Origin: Polyangium sp. 6x1
GTDB lineage: Bacteria; Myxococcota_A; Polyangia; Polyangiales; Polyangiaceae
Assembly: GCF_029946515.1 (NCBI RefSeq)
Contig: NZ_JARZHH010000055.1
Coordinates: 1 to 64,000, forward strand
DNA: 64,000 bases
Direction of reading: 5' to 3'
The position numbers were made by a program, and so were the translations under genes. Shown here piece by piece: positions 8,230 to 18,000 of the stretch. The number at the start of each line of letters is the position of its first letter. Position 1 is the stretch's first letter. The notes beneath the pieces were generated by a model. That model did no database searches, was not told the DNA's origin, and saw nothing but the letters and a program-made list of their open reading frames with translations.

Positions 8230-9207
8230 CTAGGGGGATGACGACGACGCCGACGCCCCCCGCTTCCCCGGCTTCGCCCGCATCGCCTCGAAGGCGCTCA
8301 CGATCTCCCGGGAAAACTCTTCCACCACCGCTCGATGCGCCTCGAGCCCACCGTCGAGCCCCGCGCGCGCCTTCTCCAGCGCGGCGCTCACCTGCTCGCC
8401 CCGCTGCCGCGCGAGCACCCGGAACGCGAGCATCCGCCCCGCGGGGACCGCGACGAGCGCGATCGTCGCGGGCGACCATGCGAAGGCCGGCGCCGCGCGC
8501 GTGATGGAGCCGAGGTCCGTGAGCGGCGAGCGCGAGAGCCACACCGAGAGCACGCTCTGGTAGCCCTCGGCGACCGAAGGCGGCAGACCGTCGCACATCT
8601 CGTGCAGCGGCACCCGCTGCGTCTCCACGTGCACGCGCCGCAGGTTTTGCCACATCAGCAGCCGCTTCGGCGGAGGCACGCCGCGGAAGCTCGCCGAGCC
8701 CGTCCACCATCGCACCGACGTATCCGCGCGGTTGAGCTCCATCACGCGGGCGAACGTCGCATGACGCGCGAGCGCCGCGCCCACGTCGCGCGGGGCCGGA
8801 ACTTCGCCGCACAACTCGAACACGCTCCGCAAGAGGCGCATGTAACGCCCCTTCGTGAAGAGCCCGCCGAGCTCGTGGTTCGTCACCTGCAAGAGGTCGT
8901 TGAGCGCCGCGGCGAGGGCCCACTCGTGCACGTCGAGATCGGGGAGCGTATCGACCGGCGCGATGAGACGCGCGCGCCTCACCCGCGCCACGTCGATCCG
9001 CGAACGCAGGTCCGCGTCGACGATGTGCCTCCCCTCCCCGAGCGTCGTCCCGAGCTGCCCAAACGGTCGCGCGAGGCGCAATTTTCCGCCGAGGACGAGG
9101 GGCGCGACGGTCCCCGCGACGAGCTCCTCGAACCGTTCGTCGTCGCTCGCCAAGCTAGCCTCCGCCGCCCGCGCCCCCGGGGAGCGCGGGGAGAGCGCCA
9201 TCATCAC
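8230..9207 (-). CDS. Unrecognised cytoplasmic protein
   Basis: 325 residues if read from GTG 9207; ATGs follow at 9204 and 9201, giving M-M-M-A-L. All three starts lie inside the upstream gene (overlap of about 50 bases), so coupling is likely. No signal peptide or clear membrane span: the segment FAWSPATIALVAVPAGRMLAF is mildly hydrophobic. Visible features are a helical middle (LNDLLQVTNHELGGLFTKGRY), a Trp-rich stretch (SVRWWTGSASFRG) and a low-complexity Ser tail. I do not recognise a family. Always reading with the 508-residue gene upstream suggests the two products act together. Confidence 0.65.
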   Translation of the reverse strand: MMMALSPRSPGARAAEASLASDDERFEELVAGTVAPLVLGGKLRLARPFGQLGTTLGEGRHIVDADLRSRIDVARVRRARLIAPVDTLPDLDVHEWALAAALNDLLQVTNHELGGLFTKGRYMRLLRSVFELCGEVPAPRDVGAALARHATFARVMELNRADTSVRWWTGSASFRGVPPPKRLLMWQNLRRVHVETQRVPLHEMCDGLPPSVAEGYQSVLSVWLSRSPLTDLGSITRAAPAFAWSPATIALVAVPAGRMLAFRVLARQRGEQVSAALEKARAGLDGGLEAHRAVVEEFSREIVSAFEAMRAKPGKRGASASSSSP

Positions 9208-10681
9208 CCGCCGCGACGTCCCGCAGCGGCCGGAGCCCCACGCCGCCGAGCGTCACCTCGGGCAGCTCCGTGGCGAGCGCCGACGAGAGCGCGTCCGCGA
9301 AGCGATCGGCCGCGAGCGGCAGCCACGCCTGCGCTTCGAGCACGGCCGCTTCGAGCGAGACGAACCCTTCCTCGGGCACGCCGAGCACGGTGCCGTCGCG
9401 GCCGATGAAGAGCACCTGCCCCGGCGGCGCGCCGAGCGAGCGGTAGAGCACGTCGGGCGCGACCGCGGGCACCACGTCGTACCCCGCCGGCACGTAGAGC
9501 TGCTTGTGCACCTCGCGGAAGAACTGCCCCACGGGGATGCCTTCGATGCCCGTCGGATGGCGGACGATCGCGCCCCGCTCGGTGAACGCGACGCGCGCCG
9601 CGCGCAGGCTCTCCGGCCCGAGCGCGTAGGCGATGCGGCGCAGCACCGGCAGGTCCTCGGCCTCGACCCAGGTCGCCGTCACGTGACGCCAGGGATCGAG
9701 CGTGGGCACGAGCCGGAGCGCGACCGAGACCGAGGTCGTCGGCTGCGCGCTCGCGCGCGCGGCGGCCACGTCCTTGCGCATCTCCATGCGGGCGAAGGCG
9801 CGCACGTCACCGAGCGCAGGCAGCTTCGGGATCTCCAGCGGATCGAGCCCGTGACCGCGAAAAAGGACGAGGCCCGTCTCCGCGAAGACGGGGCACGCGC
9901 GCAGGTTCACGGGGTGCCGGAAGCCCACCTCCACCGCTGTCCCCGGCGCGGCCGGCACGAACATCGACACGCCAGGCGTCCGCGTGAGCAGCGGGATCAT
10001 GCGCTCCGGCAGCTCGGGCACGCGGAAGAGGTACCGGACGACCGGCCCATCATCGAAGCTCGACGCCGGCGGCCACTCGGCGACGCCAACCTCGGCCGTG
10101 ACGCCCGAACGCACGAAGTAGTGGATCAGCGCCGGCCCGAGCCCCGCCTCCGCGGCGAGCCAGCGCGCCCCGGGCTCGCGCCCCGTCGAGGGATCCGCGT
10201 GCGGCTCGAGGCGCAGCACGAGCGAGCGGACGTCGACCTTCCGCTCCGTCTCGTAGCTCTGCGAAAACGTGTTGTGGTAGAGCCAGAGCGTCGCGTCGCC
10301 CGCGCTGATCTGCGCCACGTCGTAGCCGAAGGGCGCGGCCGCGTCGCGGTACTGGACGAAGTGACGGCTCGTCCCGGTGAACGTGTATCCGCCGGCGAGG
10401 CGGGCGATCTCGGCGATCCGATCCATGCGATCGCTCGTCTCCGCCGCGAACGTGAGCGTCACCTCGCGCGCGCCGAGCTTCGAGCGCACGACCTCGATCG
10501 CGAGCGACCGGAGGATGTCGGCGAGCGAGCCCTGCCTCGTATAGAGCGCCAGGAACGCGACGAGCCGATCGATCGAGGGCAGGAGGACCACGCCCTTGGC
10601 GCCGAGCGCCACGCCGCGCGCGTCCAGGCCGAGACCCGGTGTGCGGAGCCTCGTCTGGTGGACCGCGACCCGCTCGAGCAT
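9155..10681 (-). CDS. Unrecognised 508-residue protein, first gene of a two-gene unit
   Basis: Start ATG 10681. No signal peptide or membrane helix. The sequence alternates alpha/beta blocks: LLPSIDRLVAFLALYTRQG, a segment DATLWLYHNTFSQSYE, a repeated-looking theme RVPELPERMIPLLTRTPGV with GVEVGFRHP-like strands, and ATWVEAEDLPVLRRIAYALG. The C-terminal 150 residues (IGRDGTVLGVPEEGFVSL) resemble a second small domain. No catalytic motif stands out. Protein families with this kind of patchwork occur as accessory parts of multi-gene ATPase systems, but no ATPase gene is adjacent, so I do not assign it. It diverges from the kinase gene at 10908. Confidence 0.7.
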   Translation of the reverse strand: MLERVAVHQTRLRTPGLGLDARGVALGAKGVVLLPSIDRLVAFLALYTRQGSLADILRSLAIEVVRSKLGAREVTLTFAAETSDRMDRIAEIARLAGGYTFTGTSRHFVQYRDAAAPFGYDVAQISAGDATLWLYHNTFSQSYETERKVDVRSLVLRLEPHADPSTGREPGARWLAAEAGLGPALIHYFVRSGVTAEVGVAEWPPASSFDDGPVVRYLFRVPELPERMIPLLTRTPGVSMFVPAAPGTAVEVGFRHPVNLRACPVFAETGLVLFRGHGLDPLEIPKLPALGDVRAFARMEMRKDVAAARASAQPTTSVSVALRLVPTLDPWRHVTATWVEAEDLPVLRRIAYALGPESLRAARVAFTERGAIVRHPTGIEGIPVGQFFREVHKQLYVPAGYDVVPAVAPDVLYRSLGAPPGQVLFIGRDGTVLGVPEEGFVSLEAAVLEAQAWLPLAADRFADALSSALATELPEVTLGGVGLRPLRDVAAGDDGALPALPGGAGGGG

Positions 10682-10907
10682 GCGCTAGCTCCTCTGCGTC
10701 TCCTGCGCTCGCGGGTTCACACGAACCGGCGGACGCGTGGCCGAGAGGCTAGGGTCTCGGCCCGAGACCGTCAAGCGAGCGCGCGGAAGGGTGCACCTGC
10801 CGCCTTTTGGCTCGTGCGACGATTGTGTACCCTTGGGCGGGCCCGCGTACCACGGGCCTGTGTAGACCCTCGGCCGGCAATCGGCGATAGGGAGTCCCGA
10901 GCAAGGC

Positions 10908-13900
10908 ATGGCACGCACCCAGCAGCTCATCGCCGGGCGATTTCAGGTCGAGCGCGAGGTCGGACGCGGCGCCGTCGGCATCGTGTTCCGCGCGTTCGAC
11001 ACGGTCTCCCAGCGGCGCGTCGCCCTGAAGATCATCGCCGCAGGCGAGTCGGATCCCGGCGAGCGCACCCGCCTCCTGCAAGAGGGCAAGATCCTGAGCG
11101 AGCTCGATCATCCGGGGATCGTTCAGGTCGTGGCCTACGGCGCCCTCGACTCGAGTTACACCGCCGCGCTCGGCCGCAAGTTCGACGAAGGCACGCCCTT
11201 CATCGCCATGGAGTGGCTCGAAGGCGAGGACCTGCTCACGCGCCAGCTCCGCGCCGCCCTCACGATGCGCCAGGCCCTCGACATCGCGCGTCAGGTCGCC
11301 TTCGCGCTCGCCGCCGCCCACGACGCAGGCGTCGTCCACCGCGACATCAAGCCCTCGAACATCTTCGTCCTCTCGAGCCGCTTCCCCGATCCGGACTCGC
11401 CCCCCGTCTCCACGCGCACGACGCGCAGGACCCGCGACGACGGCGAGCCCGCCCCCGAGCAGCTCACCTCGAAGCTCGTCGATTTCGGCGTCGCCACCTC
11501 GCGCGACATGCGCCTGACCGGCAACGACATCTTCGTCGGCACCCCCGCGTACATGGCCCCCGAGCAGGCCCGCGGCGACGCCATCGCCGACGCGCGCAGC
11601 GACATCTACTCGCTCGGCGCGACGCTCTTCGAGCTGCTCACCGGAAGACCCCCGCACATCGGCTCGAACTCGATCGCCACGATCGCGCTGCTCGCCACGA
11701 CGCCCGCGCCTCGCTTGAGCGAGCTGCTCCTCGACGTGCCCGAGGCCCTCGAAGAGCTCGTCGCGCGCATGCTCATGTCCGAGCGCGAGAACCGTCCCAC
11801 GTCGTCGCGCGAAGTCGCGCTCGAGCTCGACGCGCTCTGCCGTGATCCCTCCGTCCCCGAGGTCGCGCGCGCGCTCTCCACCTCGACCGAGCCGCCGCCC
11901 ATGAACACGCGGCTCGTCACGACGCTCGTCGCGCTCCAGGTCGGCTCTCGCAAGGAACAGCGCCTGCAGCTCCTCGAACGGCTGCGCGAGCGCGGCGCCG
12001 ACGCCCTGCCTCTCGGCACCGACTCGATCGTCGCGCACCTCGGCATGCGCCAGTCGCACGGCGACGAGGCCACGAACGCCCTCGATCTCGGCCGCTGGCT
12101 CGCCGAGCTCGGCGCGTGCGTCGGCGTCTCGACGGGCCGCACCCGGCTCGATCGCGTCAAGTCCGCGGGCGACGTCGTCGATCGCGCGAGCGCCCTCGCC
12201 CGGAAAGCGGGCGAGGCGAACCTGCTCTGCGACAGCACCACGAAGGATCTCGACAAAGGCTTCTTCCAGTTCGACCCCGTCCCCGGCGGCCATTTCAAGG
12301 TCGGCGCGCGCGCCAAGCCCGAGGGACGCAAGACCGAGCAGTTCATCGGACGCGAGGCCGAGCTCATCAACGCGCTCGCGCAGTACGAGCGCTGCGTCGA
12401 CGATCGCACGCCCATCATCGTCACGATCTCGGGCCCGCCCGGCATCGGCAAGAGCCGCCTCGGCCGCGAGTTCGTCAACCGCATCACGACGCGCGACGAG
12501 CCCCCGCTGCTCGTCCGCGTGCGTTGCGAGTCCTTCGGTCGCGCGCAGGCCCTCGGCGTCGCCACCGACGCCCTCCGCGCCATGCTCGGCCTGCCGAAAG
12601 GCGCGAGCCTCGAGCAAGTCGAGCAAGCCCTGCGCGTGCGCAAGCTCCGCAGCGGCGACAGCACCCTGCTCTCGCGCCTGCTCGCGAACCAGCCCTTCGA
12701 CGACGGCCTCGATCCACGCGGCGCCCGCGACTCGCTCTACCTCTCGATGACCGAGCTCGCCCTCGGCGCCGCCTCCGCCGGGACCTGCGTCTTGCTCTTC
12801 GAGGATGCGCAATGGTCCGACCCCGAGAGCATCTCCTGGATCGAGCACCTGCTTGGCCGCGCCACGAACCTGCCGCTGTTCGTGATGATGGTCATGCGAC
12901 CGGGCTTCTGGCGCGATCAAGGCCAGCGCTTCGTCGGCCGAGATCACGTGCGCATCGACCTGCGCCCGATGTCGAAGAAGGCCACGCGCGAGATCGCCCG
13001 CGCCATCATCGGCGAAGGCGCCGACGAGGCCGTGCTGAACCGCGTCGCCGAGCAAGCCGCAGGCTCGCCGCTCTTCGCCGAGGAGCTCGCGCGCGTCATC
13101 GCCGCAGGCAAGGACGTCACCACGGCCGCCACGATCGAGGCCGCAATCCAGGTCAGCCTCGACGCCCTCGACGACGCGACGCGCGAGGCCGTCGTGCGCA
13201 TGAGCGTCCTCGGCCTGAGCGTGTGGGACTCCGGCATCAGCGCCGTCGGCGTCGCGGACGCGGACGGCGCCCTGAAAAAGCTCATCGCCGCAGAGCTCCT
13301 GGTCGAGCACGGCGCGAGCCGCTTCGCCGGCACGCGCGAGTTCCTCTTCAAGCACGCCCTCGTCCGCGACGTCGCCTACGCCTCGGCAAACGAGGAGCTC
13401 CGCAAGCAGATCCACGCCGCCGCAGCCGAGTGGCTCGCCAACATGGGCGAGGACGCCGCGACCGTCGCGCAGCACTTCGACCTCGGCGCGCAGCAAGAGA
13501 AGGCCGCCGTCTACTGGGAGATCGCCGCGCGTCGCGCCCTCGCCACGAACTCGCTCGGGGAGGCCGTGAAGATGGCCGAACGAGCACTCATGTTCGCAAC
13601 GGACAAACCCACCGCCTTCGGACGCGCAGTGCTGCTCGACGAGGCCCACAGCCGTCTCGACGCAAAATCCTCCGAGCGCAAGGAGGCCATCGACGCGATG
13701 GCCGAAAACGTCTTCGACGAGGAGAGCGAGATCCGCTCCCTCGGCGCCCGCGTCCGATACGACTACGTGCTCGGCGCCGGCTTCGACGTCGAAGCCCGCC
13801 TCATCCAGTGTCGTGACCGCGCCGCAAAGCTCGGGGTCGTCGAGGAGGAGGCGCGTTGTTCGGCATCCCTCGCGAACCTCTACGCCTACGCAGGCCAGCT

Positions 13901-14846
13901 CGATTTCGCCGAACGCGAGACGCGCGTGCTGCTCGACCTCACCGAGCGCCGCTCGATCGACTGGGCCGCCGTCGACGCCTGGCAAGCCCTCGCCGTCGTA
14001 CGGCAAACGCAAGGGCAACTCGGCGCAGCACTCGACGCCCGGCGCAACGCAGCCCGCGCCGCCAAGAGTGCAGGCCTGCAAGAGCGCGAAGCCATGCTCA
14101 TCACGAACGTCGGCTTCGCCCTGACGACGATCGGAGCGCGCCAAGAAGCCCTGCACCAGCTCGAAGCAGGCCTCGCGAAGGCCTCGGCCATCGGCAGCCC
14201 CGGCACCGTGCGCAACGCGCAGATGAACCTGCTCTGCTGGGCCGCAACATTCGGCCCCGAGAGTCGCCTCGACGCAGCCCTCACCGAGCCCCGCGCAAGC
14301 GCAGACGAGGCAACCGTCGCCTGGTTCCACAAGGATCGCGTGACGCTCGGCACGCTCTTCTACCGCGGCTGCGAGCTGCTCCGCACCGACGGCGCAGGCA
14401 ACATCCCGCGCGCGCGCTCGCTGCTCAAGACCGCAACCGAAGCCTACCGCGCCTCCCAAAACCGAGACGTCCTGCCCGTCGCACTCGGCTTCTGGGCCGA
14501 AGCCGAGCGTCGCTTCGGCAACTCCGACCAAGCGATCGAGCTCGCCCGCGAAGCCGCGGGCCTCGTCGAATCCGGCGCCCCGAGCCTGCTCAACGAGGCG
14601 TCGATCTACCTGACGCTGCACGACGCGCACGTCGACATCGGCGACCTGAAGACCGCGCGCGACGCGATCCAGCGCGCCGTCCCGCATCTCGAGCGTCGTC
14701 TGAAGGGCCTCGAAGGCACCCCCTACGCGCGCGCCTTCCTCGTGAACCTCCCCCACAACGCAGGCCTGCTCGCCGCCGCCGAAGCCTACGGCTGCGTGAC
14801 GAAGCCGATCGAGCAGGTTCTCGCTCTGCCGCCGTCCGAGAGTTGA
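10908..14846 (+). CDS. Ser/Thr protein kinase fused to an AAA-type ATPase and TPR region
   Basis: 1312 residues. Domain 1 is a complete Hanks-type kinase: Gly loop GRGAVGIVFRAF, K41, HRDIKPSN with D146, DFG at 192-194, and GTPAYMAPEQA for the activation segment. After it come about 130 residues of a cyclase-homology-like or linker region (GVSTGRTRLDRVKSAGDVV fits the tail of a degenerate nucleotide cyclase domain). A P-loop GPPGIGKS follows at 509-516, with a Walker B-like LLFEDAQWSD, as in AfsR/MalT-type or guanylate-cyclase-associated ATPases. The last 450 residues are TPR helices. Architecture is typical of large myxobacterial signalling kinases. Likely cytoplasmic; no membrane span seen. 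Ligand and targets unknown. Confidence 0.9.
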   Translation: MARTQQLIAGRFQVEREVGRGAVGIVFRAFDTVSQRRVALKIIAAGESDPGERTRLLQEGKILSELDHPGIVQVVAYGALDSSYTAALGRKFDEGTPFIAMEWLEGEDLLTRQLRAALTMRQALDIARQVAFALAAAHDAGVVHRDIKPSNIFVLSSRFPDPDSPPVSTRTTRRTRDDGEPAPEQLTSKLVDFGVATSRDMRLTGNDIFVGTPAYMAPEQARGDAIADARSDIYSLGATLFELLTGRPPHIGSNSIATIALLATTPAPRLSELLLDVPEALEELVARMLMSERENRPTSSREVALELDALCRDPSVPEVARALSTSTEPPPMNTRLVTTLVALQVGSRKEQRLQLLERLRERGADALPLGTDSIVAHLGMRQSHGDEATNALDLGRWLAELGACVGVSTGRTRLDRVKSAGDVVDRASALARKAGEANLLCDSTTKDLDKGFFQFDPVPGGHFKVGARAKPEGRKTEQFIGREAELINALAQYERCVDDRTPIIVTISGPPGIGKSRLGREFVNRITTRDEPPLLVRVRCESFGRAQALGVATDALRAMLGLPKGASLEQVEQALRVRKLRSGDSTLLSRLLANQPFDDGLDPRGARDSLYLSMTELALGAASAGTCVLLFEDAQWSDPESISWIEHLLGRATNLPLFVMMVMRPGFWRDQGQRFVGRDHVRIDLRPMSKKATREIARAIIGEGADEAVLNRVAEQAAGSPLFAEELARVIAAGKDVTTAATIEAAIQVSLDALDDATREAVVRMSVLGLSVWDSGISAVGVADADGALKKLIAAELLVEHGASRFAGTREFLFKHALVRDVAYASANEELRKQIHAAAAEWLANMGEDAATVAQHFDLGAQQEKAAVYWEIAARRALATNSLGEAVKMAERALMFATDKPTAFGRAVLLDEAHSRLDAKSSERKEAIDAMAENVFDEESEIRSLGARVRYDYVLGAGFDVEARLIQCRDRAAKLGVVEEEARCSASLANLYAYAGQLDFAERETRVLLDLTERRSIDWAAVDAWQALAVVRQTQGQLGAALDARRNAARAAKSAGLQEREAMLITNVGFALTTIGARQEALHQLEAGLAKASAIGSPGTVRNAQMNLLCWAATFGPESRLDAALTEPRASADEATVAWFHKDRVTLGTLFYRGCELLRTDGAGNIPRARSLLKTATEAYRASQNRDVLPVALGFWAEAERRFGNSDQAIELAREAAGLVESGAPSLLNEASIYLTLHDAHVDIGDLKTARDAIQRAVPHLERRLKGLEGTPYARAFLVNLPHNAGLLAAAEAYGCVTKPIEQVLALPPSES

Positions 14847-14847
14847 G

Positions 14848-14899
14848 CTCCAGGGGGTAGCGCCGGGGTTTCACTCCAGGGCGTAGCGCCGGGGTTTCA
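14848..14899. repeat. Two tandem 26-bp units after the kinase gene
   Basis: Two units, starting at 14848 and 14874, read CTCCAGGG(G/C)GTAGCGCC followed by GGGGTTTCA, differing at one position. The second runs directly into the hairpin cluster. Non-coding, immediately after the TGA at 14844. Confidence 0.85.
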
Positions 14900-14989
14900 C
14901 CCCGGACCCGACGAGGGGCTGTCCGCCCCTCGACCCGGACCAGGCGCGGCCTGGACCGAGGGTGCATCGACCGCGATGCGGTCGATGCA
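14889..14989. repeat. Cluster of four perfect short palindromes (REP-like element)
   Basis: Four hairpins sit one after another: CCGGGG/CCCCGG (14889-14905), GAGGGGC/GCCCCTC (14913-14931), CCAGGC/GCCTGG (14940-14954) and a 12-bp stem TGCATCGACCGC (14963-14974) with 14978-14989 and a 3-base loop. All are perfect. The first three share the GC-rich style of interspersed palindromes common in high-GC proteobacterial genomes. The element lies between two convergent genes and just ahead of a terminator. Confidence 0.85.
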
Positions 14990-15017
14990 AAGGCAGATGT
15001 TTGGTGCACAAACGAAA

Positions 15018-15052
15018 CCGCCCTCCCCTTTCGAGGAGGGCGGCTCGTTTTT
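15018..15052 (+). terminator. Terminator between convergent genes
   Basis: Perfect 9-bp stem CCGCCCTCC (15018-15026) with 15035-15043, loop of 8, then CTCG and a T run at 15048-15052. On the minus strand the bases before it read TTTCG, so it may also stop the transcript of the giant gene that ends at 15069. Confidence 0.85.
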
Positions 15053-15068
15053 GTCGACGCGGTGAGGG

Positions 15069-18000
15069 TTACTCGCCGCCGATCGCGATGCCCAGCGTCT
15101 GCCGCAGCGCGAAGTACTGATCCGACACCGAGAACAGGAGCAGCTCCTTCAGCTTCTCCTGCGGCGGCAGATCACCCGGCTGCTGCGGCTCGGCCGCGAT
15201 GATCTTCTTCGCGATCTCGAGGTCGCCGCAGAGCAGGTACCCCGCGCGGTTCGCCGTGATGTCCACGCACTGCGACCACCGCTTCAGGTTCGCCTTCGCG
15301 CCATCCGCCACGAACTTCTTCACGACCATCCGCAGACCTTCGATCTGCATCGGCTGCATGAACTGGCGAATCGTCTGCGCCGTCGCCAGCACCTGCTTGT
15401 CGATGTCCGCTGGCGAAGGCGCGTCCGGCTGGACGAGCTTGATCGCCGCGAAGAGGAGCACCGTCAGCTCAGTGACCGTCGGGAACAGCGTCTTGATGTA
15501 GTGCTCGCCGCGATACATCGCGAGGTGCTTGCCGATGATGAACGTCAGCTCCTGCGGCGAGAACCCCGTCAAGACCGTTTGACCCGCAACCGACGACGGC
15601 GGCTCGGCCGGAACGGCGACGAGAGCACCCGGCACGTCGCTGCGCACATACAGCGCCGGGCACGGAATCCCGAGGACCTGCGAAGCCCAGCCGAACGTAC
15701 GAGCGAACGTGACGGTCGACGTGGCCGGATCCTGGCGGAACCGCGGATCGAGGACCGGCTTCTCCTTCTTCGCCTCCAGCGTCGCGATCTTCGCCTTGAG
15801 CGCCGCAGAGGCGATCATCTCGAAGATCTTGCCGATGTAGAGGTTCTCCTCCTCGTGGAAGAGGTTCCGGAGCCACTGCTCGTTGTCGAGCCGGTTCTTG
15901 ACCTGCAGCATCCCCTGCGGACGGTAGTCCTCGAAGAAGCGCTGCTCGTCCTCGTCGGCCTTGCGAATGAACGCGAGCGCCGCCGCCGTGCACCACGCCG
16001 GATCGTACGACTTCTGCTCCACGTAGAGCCGGTAGAGCTCGTGGTACGAGTCGGCGTTCGTCGCGTCGATCTTCACGAGCGACTGGTACTCGGTGATCGC
16101 GTCCTCCGTGTTCCCGAGGCCCGTGTAGAGCTGCGCCAGGATCTGGTGCTCCTGCGTGTCCTCCGGCTTCAGGCGCGAGGCGATCTTGAACGTCTCGACC
16201 GCCGCGTTCACGTCCTCGAGCCGGTCGCGGTAGATGAGGCCGAGGGCGTGCCAGAGGGTGAACTCGAGGTCGATGTTCCCCTTGCCCGCCACGCGGTGCA
16301 GCATCTTCCGGTAGGCGCGCTCGAGCTGCTTCCAGTCCCTCTGCGACGTGAGGATCTTGTTGATGCGCTCGAACGCGTCGAGGAACGCCGGATCGAGATC
16401 CAGCGCGTCGTTGAACAGGTCCACCGCGCGCCCGAGATCCTCGAGCTTGTCGCGATAGATCTGCGCCATCGTGAAGAAGTAGCGCGACTTGCGACCAGGC
16501 TGCGTCTCGAGGTCCGCGATGCGCTGGAGCGTGTCCACCATCTGCTCCCACTGACCGACCTTCTGGTACAGCGTGAGCATCCGGTGCAGCAGAACGTGGT
16601 TCTGCGGCTCCAGATCGAGCGCCTCTTCGAGCGCCTCGACGGACTTCGTCGGGTTCTGATCCTTCTCCCACGTATCGGCGATCTCACCGAGCAACCTGAA
16701 GCGCTCGGCGCCGTCGATGATGTTGTCGAGGATCTGGCGCTTGTAGTGCGCGACCTGCTTCCAGTCCTTCAGCCCGTCGTAGACGGCGACGAGCGCGTCG
16801 AGCGTCGGCCGATGGGCCGGCTCCACGCCGAGGGCCTTCTCGAAGTTGTTGATCGCCTGCTTCGCCTGGCCCTGGTTCTGCTTGATGAGGCCGAGCTTGT
16901 AGTAGACGTTCGCCCGCGCTTCGGTCTCGGCCTCGTCCGTCGTCCCCAGGACCTTCTGGTAGTTCGTCAGCGCGCCGGCCCAGTCACCCAAGCGGAAGCA
17001 CACGTCGGCGAGGCCCTCGATGGTCTCGCGATCGGTCATGTCGATCGCGTAGGCCGCCTGGTACGCCTTGAGCGCCTGCTCGTTCTTTCCGACCGCGACG
17101 AGCACCTTGCCGAAGGTGTTCTGCAGGCGATGCTGCTCGGGCTTCTCGCGCTTGCCCGACTTGCGAACGAGCAGCTCCGCGAGCGGCTCCGCCTTCGCCC
17201 ACTTCTCATTGCTCACGTACTCCGTGAGCAACGGCATCGCCGCGTCCTCGTTGTCGCCGTCGCTCTGCAGCGCGAGCTCGTAGGCTTGCACCGCGAGGTC
17301 GTGCTCACCGATGCGGTCGTCGCGCAGCCTGCCGAGCTCCACGAGGAGCTTGGCGCGCTGGCGCGGCGCCTCGGTGTTCATCTGCTCCTGCTCGAGATAC
17401 CGCGCAGCGGTGTCCCAATCCTCGGAGTCGATGGCGATGACGCGCAGCGCGGCGAGGGTCGGCACGTGCGCCGGATCGAGATCGAGCGCCATCTCGAAGC
17501 GATCGCGCGCGGCGATCCGATCGCCCTGCTTCTCGTCGAGCTGCTTACCGATCCGGTAATACATCTCGACGCGCTGCTTGCCGTCCGGGGTCAGGTCGGC
17601 GACGCGCGTCATGTAGTCGATGGCGCGCGACGTATCCTCCTGCTTCTCGTAGAGCTTCGCGAGCGCCTCGAGCGCCGGGATGTGCTTGTCGTCGAGGTCC
17701 GTGATGTTCAGCCACGCGTCGATCGCGCGGTCGAAGTCCTGGACCTCCTCGGCGTACACCTTCGCCGTCGCCGACCAGAGCTCGATCTTCTTCTGCCGAT
17801 CGATCGTCGCGTTGATGTGGCGATCGTAGGTGCTGATGAGGTCGTGCCACTGCCGCAGCCGGCGATAGCAACGCTCGAGCGAGTCGAGCGCCGCCTCGTG
17901 GTGCGGATCGATGTCCACGACCTGCTCGAGCCTCGCCGCCGCGAGATCCGGCTTGAGGAACTGCTCCTCCTGGATCTTCGCGATCTTGAGCAGCACGTCG

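Noticed and set aside
10749-14756. A 1335-codon minus-strand frame over the kinase-ATPase gene
   Set aside because: The plus strand shows complete kinase motifs; the antisense product is compositionally a shadow.
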